Origin: Formicarius rufipectus
Taxonomy: Eukaryota > Chordata > Aves > Passeriformes > Formicariidae
NCBI GenBank assembly: GCA_013399695.1
Contig: VXAU01002235.1
Coordinates: 345,059-409,058, forward strand
Direction: 5' to 3'
DNA: 64,000 bases
Positions 1 to 14,500 of this stretch are shown here, in pieces; the stretch's first letter is position 1, and each line of letters opens with the position of its first letter. The translations under genes were made by a program, and so were the position numbers. Under the pieces are notes generated by a model that did no database searches, was not told the DNA's origin, and saw only the letters and a program-made list of their open reading frames with translations.

Positions 1-2431
1 ATAACTTTGGGATGCCTTAGCACAGTCTGGGCTGTGTTCTGCCACAAAGCAGTGGGGACAATGAAAACCAAGGCAGCTTTTGAAGGGAAATAAAGCCTCA
101 AGTCCCCATGTGCCTGCCCTGCCCTGGCTGAGCAGACACCCCAAAAATGCCCCCAGCAGGAGCTGCAGCAGCCCCAGAGCCAGAAATGCAACTGCAGGAG
201 GGGGGAAAGGTAAAGAACAAATTGAAAGCCAACCCCTAGTGTAGATCTAAAGTAGTTCAGTACACTCTGATTACAGATTCCACGACCTGTGCGCTCTGAA
301 AATTAAAAAGCTTGGCCGTTTAGTCAAGAATAGCTCTACTATTATAAAAAGCATAAATAAAAAGTGCTGAATATAGTTTTATCTTTAAAAAAATACTAGA
401 TAAGGCTCATAAATCGTTTCACCTTGCCTCTGCAAAATGACTCCCACTTCCTAGTGTGCCTAGAACTCCACTCCCCTCCATTTCACCAGGCATTTCCCCG
501 TACCCTGCTCCTTCTCTCAATTATTGCATGTTTAAATAAAATAGTTTCAAAGCAAAAAGCCTGACACTTCTATAGTTCAGAAAGTAAACAGTTATCAAAT
601 AACTGGATACTCCACCCAGGAAACCCGTAAGCAGCTTCAAAACAGTGATAAAACAATTACTGCAGATTCAAGTGAAAGAGAAACCCCCAAAGCTCCCTGG
701 ATGTTCTCCAGGAGACCACAAAATCCCTCTGTTCAGACCAAATCAAACCAATATTCTATTTTACAACATTTACAAACCAACTATTCATTTATATTAACAC
801 CCTTTCATTGTGATTTGAAGAGTTTGCTTCTCTTTTATGGAAAAGTGCTCTCACCTGGACTTAGGAAACTCAGAGTAGGGCAGCACCCAGAATGGATGAG
901 ACATTATTTGAACCATCAGAGGACAACAGGTCAGACAGAGTTTGGGAATGACCACATTTCCCATTTCCACTTTGGACCACGGAAAACTACGTAAGACAAT
1001 CATGAAAAAAGTTCAGCAGAGCTTCTCACTCCATTCCCAAGGAAATCCCACCTCAACCAGGAAATTAATTCCACTGCAAGACCATTCCAGAGGCTTACCT
1101 TGAACAGCTCACGTCCACTCCTCCTTCAACGACCGAGGCAACAAGACTGAAAATGCTGAAGTTTGGATAATAATGACCATGAGACTGCACCACAGAGAAC
1201 ATAAATGTAAACATTACCCTTGGGTTTGCTGGTTTTCAGGTAAATACAGTGCAAACCCTTTCCCCCCCAACCAGTTCTGCTGTTGGGTTTTGGTTTTGTT
1301 CTTTCACAAAAGCACAGACAAGAAAATATGTACAGAGAGGAGTTAGAAACGTTGGAAAGCATCTTAAAAAAGTAAATAGGAGACTAAGAATAATCTTGAG
1401 TGCTGAAGGCACCGGTGCTACTCCACTGGGAATGTGTCCTCTCCAATTTTCCAGCCACCAAAGCAGGATCCTGCCCTGTATTGCTCAGCACCAAGAGCTG
1501 GAAGGTGTCCATGGACGTTCAGGACACTCAGGGCCTGGTACAGGGTATTTTCTTCAAGACAAGAGTGGAACTAGTCAATATTGTGGCAATTGAAGATTCG
1601 TCTTGAACATTTGGAAAACCTTTTTTTTTTCCTTTTTTGAACATTGTAGTCTCTAATGCTACCATTTATCCCAGGGAATCCAACAAAAATAATAAAAACA
1701 CAACACATGGATGATTCCCACCAGCAGGAACTGCTGAGCTACAAAGCAGCTCAGCCACGAAACCAGAGGTACTTGTAATCACTATTTGTGGGCATTTCCA
1801 CAGTGTTGACTGCCAAGGGTCAACCACTGTTCAAATGGGCACAAGAGATATAAATGTACAGATAAAAAAATACGTATTTTGTGCTAGTTCCATCTGTTAA
1901 TAAAAAACAACATCCGTGGGTGTCTCTTCAGTGTGACACATCTGAGAGTAAGAAAGTATTTTCTGGGCCAGATGTATTTAAGCCTACAAAGAGGAGATTA
2001 TTTTTAATAAGGAAACTTCTTAGAGCCTTTATACTCATAGCAGTGGTAAATGGAATTACAAATATACCAAATAACCCAGGATGTTTTAATGCCACTTTCC
2101 TGCTGCCACTTTCCTGTGATGTTTCTACATTCAGCCTTACCATGCCACTGGTAAGTCAGAGGTTACAATCAAAGCTGCAGATGTGGTTGTTGGCATCAAT
2201 CAGAAGGAATCCATTTCCAGAAGAAAATTCCCAAGTGGATTACAACAATTAGAGCCCAATTTCTTCCATTCCTACTCTTGGTGGACAGGAAGTAACACAA
2301 TTTCCAGCCACAGGACCCGACAGGTATAAACCACCACCACCGTGCAGGTCCCAGATGGTGCTCCAGAATCCAAGCAGACAGAAGGGGCACAGCCACACTC
2401 CATTCCCACGAGTCCTGGCAGATGCGGACAC
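1..2431 (-). other. NADK: NADK 3' UTR and downstream flank
   Basis: No coding exon is recognisable on either strand. ATTAAA hexamers on the minus strand lie at 2085-2090 and 2003-2008 and would give a 3' UTR of roughly 0.35-0.45 kb; a longer UTR is possible because no canonical AATAAA was found on the minus strand close by. The leftmost kilobase is AT-rich unique-looking sequence. Human synteny (from memory) would place SLC35E2/CDK11 further left, but nothing of these is visible. Confidence 0.4.
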
Positions 2432-2579
2432 TCAAAACTCTTCCTCCTCCCCAGTAAAGTTGTTCTGCTTCTTCCTGACGTTCCAGTGCAAACACTCGGC
2501 CAGGCTCTCGAACCAGTCGCTCACGGGGTCTCGGAAGCAGATGGAAGGAAGGGGGTAGCAAGAGGTAGTGATGCTAATA
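2432..2579 (-). CDS. NADK: NADK coding exon 11 (Ser393-Phe441 and stop)
   Basis: Encodes [20 protein letters not shown] through FTGEEEEF and then TGA at 2434-2432. The acceptor TTGCAG ends at 2580. The terminal acidic run is four Glu plus Phe; in human NADK I recall a longer Glu run. Confidence 0.96.
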
Positions 2580-5500
2580 CTGCAACAACACAGGGCACCT
2601 GTCAGGCAGGGCACACACAGCCCCCTGGGCCACACCAGCTCAGCTCCTGGGCTAACACAGCCCCCACCCCGGGCTGGCACAACTGGAGTTGCCAGAACTG
2701 AGCCACGACAGAGACCAAAGCTCGTCTCAGCAGAGCAAACAGGGCTCGGGGTGGTTCCCAGATGCACTGGGGGCACCTTCTCTGCCACAGTGAGGACACT
2801 GAGCACACCCCAGCATGTCCTGCAGCCTCCTGCTGGTCTTCACATCAACCACACAGTGACACAGGAACACCCAAGTCACCACCTTGGCCTTTAAGGTTCA
2901 AGTTTTAACTAGAAATAACAGCATTCAGAATCTAGAACCTAAAAAAGGGCCAAGCCTTGTGTTTGAATCCTTCCTGGTCACCTGAAGTACTTTATGGATG
3001 TTCCCATACTCTCCAGAACTACCCCACAGATGTTCCCATACTCTCCAGAACTACCCTACAGATGTTCCCATACTCTTCAGAACTACCCTATTGATGTTCC
3101 CATACTCTTCAGAACTACCCTACAGATGTTCCCATACTCTTCAGAACTACCCTATAGAAGCTTCAGCCTCAGAGGAAACACCAACAGTTCAGGATGGAGT
3201 GTTTTGCCAGCTACACATTTCCCTTCCTGGCAACTTGTATGGGCCAAGAGGAAAAAAGTCATCCTGAGTGGCAAATGTCCCAGTGCTCTCCCCACTGCTG
3301 CCTCAGCCACCTCCCAGGAGGATAAACCATCACCTACAGCACATAAAATCCAGGAACTCCACACATGTTCTGCCCACTCAAGGCAAGAGCAAGTGAACAG
3401 CAGCATTCACAGCCAGCACAGTTTAAACCACATGGGGTCATTCAGCACCCCTGTTCACTGACAGCTCCCCTTGGTTTACATCTTCTAGAACTCCCAGGAT
3501 TTATCTTGAATTTAAAATTTACAGGGTTTTCCAAACACATGCTCATCTTCCTTGCCAAGCATGCAATGGTCACATGCTTTTGTCTGAACGTTTCACTTGC
3601 TTTCATGGGAACATCTAAAGAGCTCAAGTTAGAAACTGAACTCTTTTTAGAGCAGTTTGTGCTCTAAGTGGTGTTAGGGTTTATAAAGGTTTGTTTCTTC
3701 ACTGCCAACAACTCTTTTGGCAGATGTCAGACAATGAGGGAACTCCATGAATCAGGATTTTCTACAATTAAAAGATAACATTACAATCAAAAAGAAGGCC
3801 TGACCTGTCTCCATGGCATATTTCCTGCCTCTTCCTTCCATCAAAGGAAACCCAGGCTGTGTTCCTGGCATCAGGGGAGAGCATGATCTGAAAAATCAGA
3901 AAGGAACTCAATTTAGGTCCAAATCCTCTGAGTGGAGAATTGAATCTTTGTAACTCAACAGTTGCACCTAAATTCATAATCAGTCCACAACAGCAGTGCA
4001 GTAACACATCACACAGGTTCTAAACCTTCATTTCATGTCTGGTTTATAGACACAGATTTTCTTCTAAGTAATAAACCCCCTTTTTATAAGTACAAGGTAA
4101 TAAACCATAGAGACCTTCCAGTTACAACCAGTGCATGTTTTGGTTCTGTTACATGAGCTGACTTGGCTTCTCTTTCAGAAAAATAATACAGTTGATCCAG
4201 AAAAATAGATTTTCATATATAATGAATTCAAAGCTGTCAAATTTAAGGACTTTTTCTCTTATTTAGCAAGCATTTCTATTAGGAGAAAAGAATTAAGTAC
4301 CACTGGCCAGTAACACCCACTGCCATGGAAGAAATTGTGGACTGAGAGCACTGCCATGAATAAACATCCAATTTGTGTCATAAAACAGGGACAGAAAGTC
4401 CAGAACACACTTATTTCTTAATCAAATATGGAATATGTTGCATTTCTACAGGCCTGCATTTCTTACACCTATATATGACATATATATGTAATATGCTGCA
4501 TTTATAGATATATATGTCATATATAAGAAATGGAAATACATAGAAGTGTAACATGCTTTATATTTTTTACATATAATACATATACATATATTTCTATAGA
4601 AATGCAGCATGCTACATATTACATATATGTTATATGTGTGTATATATGCATATATATTGCATATTGCATATTACATACATGTCATATATAGAAATGTAAG
4701 AAATACAAATCTCTAGACATATATTGCATTATATTGGAATGTATAGAAATGTAGCATAGTATATATATCATACACAGACATGCAAGAAATGCAAATCTAT
4801 ATAAATGCAATATACTGCATGTCTATTGGAATATGTAGAAATGTAGTATATTCCATATTTCCACTTATATATGACATATATGTGTAACATACTACATTTC
4901 CATAGAAATATATGTATATGTATTATATGTAACATATATATACACTATGCTACGTTTCTACATATTCCACTATAGATGCAATATATTCCACGGCCACAGA
5001 TTTTCATTTCTTACATTTCTATATATGACGTATATACTAGGCTACATTTCTATATATTCCAATATATATACAATATATTCCATGGCCATAGATTCACATT
5101 TCTTACATTTCTATATATGACATATATTAGGCTCCATTTCTATATATTCCAATATGGATGCAATACATTCCATGTCTACAGATTTGCATTTCTTAAATTT
5201 GTATATATGATATATATGCTACATTTCTATATATTCCAAGAGATATGCAATATATTGCATGTCTAGATTTGCATTTCTTACCTTTACATATATGACATAC
5301 ATGCTGCATGTCTAAATGTTCCAATAGATATGCAACATATTACGTGCCTATAGATTTGCATTTCTTGCATTTCTCTATCACATATATGTGCAATATCCTA
5401 CCTTCCTTCACATTCCCACTTCCTCCATACCCACAGAACACATTACCCCACCCCACCCCACCCGCCGAGCGAGCGGTGCCCACCTTGAGCTCGACGCCGG

Positions 5501-8500
5501 CGGGCACCACGATGGGCCGGAAGGACAGGGAGTGTGGGCAGATGGGGGTCACCATCATGGCCGGCACGTTGGGGTGGATCATGGAGGCGCCGGCGGCCGC
5601 GGCGTACGCCGTGCTGCCCGTGGGGGTGGACACAATGACCCCTGTGGGGAGCAGGGCAGCCCTGAGCACACACACAGCCCCCTGCCCTGGGGGGCACACA
5701 CACACACACACACCCCCCTGCCCAACTGCCCTGGGGGGCACACATACACAGCCCTCTGGACTGAGGGGCACAGACAGACACACAGCCCTCTGCCCTGGGG
5801 GGCACAGACACACAGCCCTCTGACCCCCTGCCCTGGGGGACACAGACATCCTCCCCTCTGCCCCCTGGCCTGAGGGGCACAGAAACCTTCCCCTTCTGCC
5901 CCCCTGCCCTGCAGATTTCTTCCTTTCTTCTTACTCTGCACTCAGGGAACCCACGTGGTGCTCAGCACAGGGGTTGGTGAGCTCCATCCTGCTCGTGCCC
6001 CCCTGGGCTGGGCTGCACAGCCGGTTTTGTGGGTCAAACAGATTTTCCTTCCGTATCAGTGCATCTATTCTGATCTTTTTATTAAACTGTTATTCTGACT
6101 TGCAATCCCACTCTTAGTTGGATTCATTTCCCCTACTGGTTTAACTCTAACCCAGCACAATGACAACCCAAAGAAACTGCCACTTGCCTCCACAAGCCCA
6201 GAGACAAAGCTCCCAACCCCCTCGAGTTTGGAATAAACACTGGGTTGTAATAAACAGCATTACCAGTGAACAGTGACAGTTACCCACGAGCCAAAGATTT
6301 GTTTCCATGTAAGAAAACCCTGCACTGAAGTACCAGTCCCCAGCTGAGGTGAGAAGGAATGGAGCTCCAGACTCACCATCTCCCTGCACAGTGGTTATGA
6401 GGTGGCCATTCAGGAACACATCCACGTTGGACAGGTAAGAGGACGGACCACGATCCACCACAACTTCATTTAGGACCTGCCATGACACCCAACATGACAC
6501 CAGCCTGCTACTGCTGCCTTGGCCAGGTAATAAATGACAAAGGAAAACATGCTTTGCACACCCATGAAAAATTCATGCTGATTTAGTACCTGCCAAATCA
6601 CTCTGCTTCTGTCCTATCAAGTGCCAGCTGCAGGTTTTAGGTGTTAAGAATGATTTCCAGCATCTGGTCACTAATGGTTTCTCTTTTCATTTATAACAAA
6701 TCTTTGCTGTATCTCACTTTAGAACTGCTACTTCTGTTTTCAGAATAGAAGGAAGGTTGGACTCCGATCTTGGAGGTCCTTCCCAGCCTAAATAATCCTG
6801 TGATTCTGTGAAGTTATTACAACATGAGCACTTGTGAGTGCACAAGGGAAAGGTGGGCACCACTTTCTTATCATTTAGTGCCCATACTGTTAGAGCAGCA
6901 TGGATCAGTCCCACAGTCAACTGAAGAGAGGGGAGAGTTAAAATAAAACAAGTACAAAGCAAGTTAGATATTAATCCTTTTGCTTATTTTGCCCTCTGAC
7001 CTGATATTGCATAATTTGCTTGCCCACTTCTTTCTCCAGGTTTGCAGACACAACTCCATTCTCTTCTATCCCATTCTGGACTGTCATCTTCTCCCTGTGC
7101 TCCTTCACCACCTTCACCTTGAGTCTGCTCCTGAGAACAAGAGCTGCATTGCCTGGGGGTGAAACACAGGAGGGAACACACAAAGGAGTATGTTAATACA
7201 GTAAATAATCTCCAGTAATGACCAGCAAACTGTCTGAAATTCCATCCCTCTATTCCTGAGCTTTCAGAGTTCCCAGTTCCATTCACAAGAGAATTGGCTA
7301 CACTCAATGAAAGCTCAAAACTTATTTTTAGTAGTAATGAGCAAAACTAAAGTAAAATTTCAACCCAATCCCTTCCCACCACCCTCATTATGTACAAAGA
7401 AAAATTAATTTTATATGGATGTGATCAAGATTGGAAAATACTGTTGGGTTCATCTGATCTTCACTAAGACAAAAGCTGAACTTAAAGAAAACCAGAGCAC
7501 TAGAAACATCTATTAAAAGGCAGCACTCTAGTAATGTGAGAATTTTATACATGTTCTCAGGAATCTACTTTGGACGCTACTCAGATAACCTCATATTGAA
7601 CAAATAAAGTATTTATTTCCTTATATATTTTATATTTGCCTGAGTTCTCAGTATGTAAACACTGCACTGCTTAGAGAACCAGACTGCAGAGGCTCCAGAG
7701 CCATTTCTATGTTTAGCTGCCATTTAACAAAAGTTCTGCATCATCTCAGACTTGTTTACTCCACAAAGTTATTTCTGAGCCATCTTCCCTCACAGAACAG
7801 CACAGAAAGCAGCACTGGATGGGCCAGTGCCGTGGTTCTGTTAATTTAATATACATTTCTGGAGTCTCAGTCTTGAGGGAGAATCTCAATGAGTGAAGAA
7901 AATTTACCAGCCTTGGAAAAAGCTACAGGAAATGGAGGAAACAGAAACACCACAACCTGTCCCCTTGAATTTACCTTCTATAACCTGAGTGACTTGGGAT
8001 TGAAAATTCTCAAAATTAAAGGGAGTAAGAAATCCAAGGGATCCCAGATGAAAAGCCATAACTGGAGGGACACTACCCTGTCAAGAGAGAAAAGAACGTC
8101 AGAGCTACTGAATCAAAGCAATGCACACTTCAAACTAATTGCTTGTAAATACTTTGACTATTGATGTAACTTCAACTGTGCACAATAAACCCAACACATT
8201 TTACATTATTTTCAGAAGGCAGAGGGTGGAACAGGGTTGATAAAAATAGGAATGAACAGCAAAGGACAAATGGTGAGCTCAGTAACAAAGGGGGAAAAAA
8301 AATCCCCACTTTCGAATATTTCAAAAAGGGAAGGGTTTTAGGTCTATTTCCCACAAGGACCAACCTGGAAAAGTGAAGAAGCATAAAGTAAGGTCCCATC
8401 TCCTCCCAGGCAAATGATAAAGTCTATCTGATTGGAGATATCATCATAGTCTGGAAGCAACAGTGAAATACAAGCTCTGAATTAAGTTGCATCAACACTC

Positions 8501-11500
8501 CTACTTTGCTAACAAAAATTATGAAGACACATTCCAAGCTGCAGCATGACAACATTCACTCACAAATAAAAAAACCCCCCACAACTATGATTTAACAACA
8601 AATGATTGCAAATAACACTTCAGTTTGACAAACCTGACCCAATGAAACACCAAGACAAAGAGCAATAAAACTCTTCTTCCACGAAATCATTCCCATACCT
8701 TCTCTGAAGGTGCAAAATTTCTTCTTCACTGGTCCAAAATTCTCATCATTAGCTATGGCAGGGTCTTCCAGTACTTTTTTTTCTACATACACTATCATAT
8801 TGTTCTCCTTAAGACAGATAAAAAGCTTGTTATTAATGTCTTAAAACGCCAACACCTTTAACTCTCCCCATAATCTGCATTAGTCTAAAAAATGTAAGGA
8901 ACATTCCACAGAAGGGTCTGCATCTCTTGGTTGTTTTTCATGTGTGGTCTGATTCTACTGAGAATTTTGCAGACCTAATAATCTAATAAACTAAAGCCTG
9001 GAATACAGATCCCATGGTACAGTAACGTGGCTATGTTTATTCCAGGCTTAAAGGTTTAAGCTTTTTATAGCCCATTCCCTGTAATTTAGAACTGCAAACA
9101 CATTGGAAGTTTATACTTCACTTTTTGGGATTTTAAGCTCTGCACTTAAAGTACTTCAGTCCTGATCTTAAGCTCTGAAACAGATTTTACTCCATCCAGT
9201 GGCAATGGGTCTAAAGATTTATTTGCACTCTAGAACTGTGCACATTAAACAGAATCAGGAGCTGAAAACAGATTAAATGCAACGTTGTTAATGATGGCAG
9301 AACTGGAATTTCCATTTCATTACCTCAGTAAGGTACACACAAAGCTCTTTGAAAGGCTGCAGCAAACTGGCATCACGGATCTTCTTAATCACAAGGACAC
9401 TCTTGGGAGGTTTGTTCCATGTCAACCGCTGGCTGGCTGGATCCTGAATGTGCCTGGAGGACAAAAAAAACTCCCAGGGTCCCGTATTTCCATGTGACAC
9501 CACTCTGGTCTGCTCACGAAACACTCAGAACAACAGCCAGAAAAAAAAGCAGTAATTCATATTGCAATGATGTGCCTGAGAGCACTGAGTGCTTTGGCAT
9601 GTGAAGATAACACAGGATTAAGGTGCAATAACTCTTATACCTGTTGCCACATCAACAAGGTGTGCAAACAGGGACTGGAACAGAAGAACCACAAAAGCCC
9701 TCAGAGCAAACTCTGCCTCTGCCACCTCCCCTGATGCCACAATGCTGCTGGTTCTAGTGCTCTCCCCTCCAAAGCTGACTCAGAATAAGGAGAAACTTTC
9801 AATCAGGGGATCAGGAAAAGCTACAGCGTCACTTTTTCCCCCCATCCAAAACTGTAAATCAAACAGCTTAGCGTAAATTTAACTTTATTCTAGTGCCCAT
9901 ATTCAAGCACAGCAGGAATTAAGTTGATGTAGGAGTCTAATGCCAATAATGCTGATGAGAAGTGAAGTTTGCAGCACTGCTTTTTCCCTGGCTAAGCCCA
10001 GGAGCAGTTCCCACTTCAGTGGGACAGAAGGGAGTCTGTCTGAGCTGTACTCACCAGTCCCACGGAGCTCTGCTAAATGAAACGTTACTCCTGACACGCT
10101 TTAAGATCTTCATGTTCCTTCCCAGGAGTCAGGCAAAGGCAACAGCTCCAAAAAAGTAAAAGGCTGAGGCTTTTATCATTTATGAATGAACTGTGACCTC
10201 AGGAATGGGTTTTCCTATTGAAGCATTTCTACCAGTCCCAATAAAAAGCTGGGAGGCTGCACGGAAAAATCCCCTGGAAAATGTTTATTCTGGCTCTTCA
10301 GAGGCAAGATTTCATAAGGAAAATCCCATTTCAAAAAAAAAAAAAAAGCTGAAAAACAAGATATCTGACCTCCCCTTCTGTCAGGAGCACAAGAACCTGA
10401 TCCTTTTCTTCACTGAGTAGCCATTCAATCCATCTGGTATCACAACAGTCTTCACAAAGCAGCTTTGCAAGCCCTGGTTGTGTTGAGACACCAAGACCTT
10501 CCCTAACTTATGCCTGTACAGACAAGCTGTAATTTTCTGGCAAAAAATTCCCTCCAGTGAAGGGAGTTTAACAATATTACCAACTAGGGAGGGAAAAAAA
10601 AATTATTAACAAACCAAAAAGGTTCTTGTTGTTTTTAGAAGAGACAGCCAAAGCAGGGGTGCAGTTGCCTGGCACCACCACCTGCAGGCTCTGCTGCCCA
10701 GGGTTCCTGGCCCTGTCCTTATAGCCCTGGCCAGCCCCTGGGGAGGAGCTAGCCCAGTCAGGTGGGTAAACACAGCCCAGGAGTGGTGCTTTCTGCTGAA
10801 TGCAGCTCTCCAGGGCACAAGGAATGAGGAAGCTCAGAGTGCCCTCAGGGCAAGGCTGGAGTCACCCCTTGGTGGGGAAGGTTTGGGTGGCAGGAGCCTG
10901 TTTGGAGGAAGGTCACTATTTACTGAGGGAAAGATGGGGCAAATAAATATTGACTCAAACACCTCCCACTTAAAGGGAAAGAAAAGGAAACAGCTTCTTA
11001 AAGGGATAAAAATCAGGAATCACACATTGGTTTGGGCTGGGAGGGACCTCAAAACTCACCCAGTCCCACCCCTGCCATGGGCAGGGGCCCCTTCCACTAA
11101 CCCAGGTTGTTCCAAGTCCCTTGGACACTTTCAGGGATGGAGCAACCTGTGCCAGGGGAGAATTCCTTCCCAATATCCCATCCAAACCTCTCTGACAGTG
11201 TGAAGCCATTCCCCCTTGTCCTGTCACTACAGGCTCTTGTAAATAGTCTGTTAAATAATATCAGATAATATTAAACTATTCTGTTCAACCAATGCTGCAA
11301 ATCCTTTTGCTGGGCTGGAGGGGCATCAGAGTGGGCATCCACACCCCTTCCACCAGCCCAGGTTGCTCCAAGCCCCATCCAACCTGGCCTGGGGCACTTC
11401 CAGGGATGGGACAGCCACAGCTTTTCTGCCCACCCCAAAACCAGGGCCCCTTGCCTCGGTTAAACCCCAGCATGTTCCATTTGACCAAGTACATAACACA

Positions 11501-14500
11501 TGGTGTAAAAAGCAGCACTTTGTAGCACCCAACCTACAAAATTAAAAGGTTTGTGTGCCCGCTGAGCAGAAGCCAACCCTTATTTTCATATTTATCAGCA
11601 GTCTGATAGCAAAGTAATGATATGCATAGAGTGAGAGTGGCAGAGATGAAGCACAAGAATTCAAACTTCAAATGTGATCACTGAGGGAGGGAGGAGCCTT
11701 TGCTCAGGTTTCACAGCACACAAAGCAATTCCTCTCCCTTTGTGTTGTCCTTAAGAAGTTTTCTTCCCCCAAGTTTACTGTTGAAGGTGTTTATTAGAGC
11801 TGCCACTATTGACCCAAACCCGTGGATTGCTGGCCATGCCAACCAGGGTGGCAACCAAACAACGTGAGAACCTCCCAATATCAGGGAAAACACACGCAGT
11901 GCTGATCAGGGAGGGGAAGAGTGGAAGAGCCAAGTCCTGTTTCCCCCAGGAGGAGGACAAGGCCCCTCCTTTGAAGAGCACTTACATAATGGTTTTAGGG
12001 TTTTGCAGCATACAGGCCTTTGGTCCAAACGTGGTCACCGGGCATGGTCCGTGCAGGGAGCGTGTCCTCCTGCAGAGACAGAGACAACCCTCAGGGAGCA
12101 GAAAAAGCAGGACAAACTGGGACCTGTTTGGCTCCCCCACCAGCAAAGCAATGCAGGGCAGAGCACATTCCTTAAAGCCACATTTGTCAGCAGCCCATCT
12201 AAGAGTTCCATCATTTTCTTCAGCGCCTGCAGCAGTTCTGAAGTGCCACCACTGTCACTGCTGCAGGCACAGCCACAACACTGGTGTCCTGCATTTCCTG
12301 GAGCACTGCACCTCATCTGAAAGCAGACATTTCTGGAGTGGCTGAATCTGGTAAAAACACCCAGAAAACAGCTTAGTGAGGGCTCTTCACCTCAGTAGGT
12401 GCAGCAATGGTTTCCCAGGGTATGCCTTGACAAGCATTCACAGGGAGATGTCCAACACCACAGCAACACCTTCACAATTTCTGGCCAGGGTCAAGCCGCA
12501 GTGATGCCTGTTCTGGTTATTTAAACACCTTTTTGTTGTTTAAATCTTTGCACTTATGAATAAAATGCAAATCCTTCAGTTCTAAGCTACATTTGCAGTA
12601 CCAGGCTGTAATTTTGAACAGGCTGAAAAAAAAAATCTATTTCTTTCCCCCCATTTATTTATTTATCTCATGTGATCTTTGCCTTCAAATAAACAGGAGC
12701 TCTGAGGTGTCATTTACCCTCAGAATGAACAGAGGAGAACGCAGAGTTACTGCTGGCTCTAGGATGGGATTATCTGGAGCAAGTCAGAACTCACCTCCCT
12801 CCCACCTCCCTCAGAAAGACTGGAAATGGGATCAAAACTTACTGAAGTCATCGAACTGTTGAAACATGATGTGAATGCTTAGAATTATTCCATTAAAAAG
12901 AAGCGAAAACATGTCTTTCCTGTGCTTAATTCACTTACCCTGCAGCTTGGCTTTAACAAGCATCACTCCCCTGCCTTCTATTGTGTGCTACAAAGCAGCT
13001 CAGACCAGAGCTGTGACTCACTCTTAGAGCTAAAAAAACCCTCAGAAATCTAATAAAAATCAAAACCAGACCACAGGTTACAAATATATATAATTAAGGA
13101 ACAACAGCACCATCTTATTTGTTCCATGTCTAATCAAATACGAGTGCCTAAGATTTGAATGTCTTAAAATGTTTTTTCAATCATTTTTTTTCCATCTGTA
13201 AGGCCAGGCATGACTAACCCAGTCAGATAAGGGCTTTACTAAGTGTTTTATAAAGTTTATTTATGTTAAAACAGAAGAATGAGCAAGGACTGACATAAGG
13301 AGATTAATGTGTGTACCAGCATGGGCAAGGGAATGATAAGTCTTTATCCACTTGGGAGCAATTACACTGGAATCAGGGTAGTTAAATAACACCCTGGCAC
13401 AACATCACCTCCCACTTCTTGCTCCACTCAAGCTTCTCCCAAATAACTGTCACTTTTTGCCTTCTTTCAACACAGGTCATTATTCCAAATTAAGTCCCAT
13501 TAACAGGAATTCTGTTCCCACACGAGGCATTAAATATCCACATCTGACCTTCATGATGTCCCAGCAATGAACCAATAACTGGTGTAACTTTTCACTGAGG
13601 TTTCATATGGGTTTATTTATTGTTTATCAGTCTATGCACTGCTCAATAACAGGCCTGAGTGCACAGAATTTAAAGGTCTTTGTAGTCAGACAGGCTTTGC
13701 TACCGATGGGCAGCAGCGCCCTGGAAATGATACATCTTTTGGGAAAATCTGCTTGTCAGTCCAGAGCAAATGGGCAACTCTCTTCTTGTGAACACTTCCC
13801 AGGAAGCCTGAGAGCACCTCCTGGCAGTCTCCAAATGAGCTCCCGGCTGCAGACAGGCAGTGACTGACTGCAGAGCATCTTAAGGAAGACAAATCTCAGA
13901 ACAACTGCCCCAGTTCAAACCACAGTGGCCAGGCTCTACAAAGATCCCTTCTGGGTGAAAAAGCAGTTATTTAGCTAGAAGGTAACACACAAAAATTCAG
14001 CCTTTTGCACAGGTTGGTTGAAGTCTCTGTTCATAAGGGTTTAAGTGGAGAAGGGGAAACCCCCCAGTTTTACAGCATGATTTAAACACGAGGTCCTGTT
14101 TATTGACTCCACACACCCCACCACGGCTGGAACAGAGCAGTGAGAGCACAGCCCTCAGCAAACACCTCCCCAAAGCTTTCAACACCCTGAACTCCCCACA
14201 CTTAGTGTGTTTTCCCAACCTTGCAGCCCCTTCAGACCAAGGCTTTGAGTTTGCCTCCCTTCACCCACACATGCTCTGCCTCCCAACGCCATTCCTACCA
14301 GCAAAGCAGGAACTCTGGACGAGATTCCATGTGCTGAGAAACTCCTCCATGGCTCTGGCTGTGTTTTGGAGGCTCACAGTGCCAGGGAGGGGAAGTTCTG
14401 CTGGACCTCCCACCACACCAGACCCACTGGTGCCCCAGCACTGCTCAATATTTGCAGTGGGTCCAAAGATCAGGAAATCAGAAGTGCCACCACGCTGCCC

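Noticed and set aside
1..2431. Exons of SLC35E2 or CDK11, expected neighbours in mammals
   Set aside because: No open frame or splice-bounded segment resembling either was seen.
2997..3156. Regular 32-bp repeats as a possible CRISPR array
   Set aside because: The copies are directly adjacent without spacers, and the context is a vertebrate intron.
5308..5941. Overlapping open frames of 120-171 residues on both strands
   Set aside because: They are translations of the CA/G-rich minisatellite in several frames; only the minus-strand 5641-5484 part is a real NADK exon.
10331..10346. A-rich tract as the tail of a processed pseudogene
   Set aside because: The preceding sequence matches no recognisable gene and no target duplication was seen.
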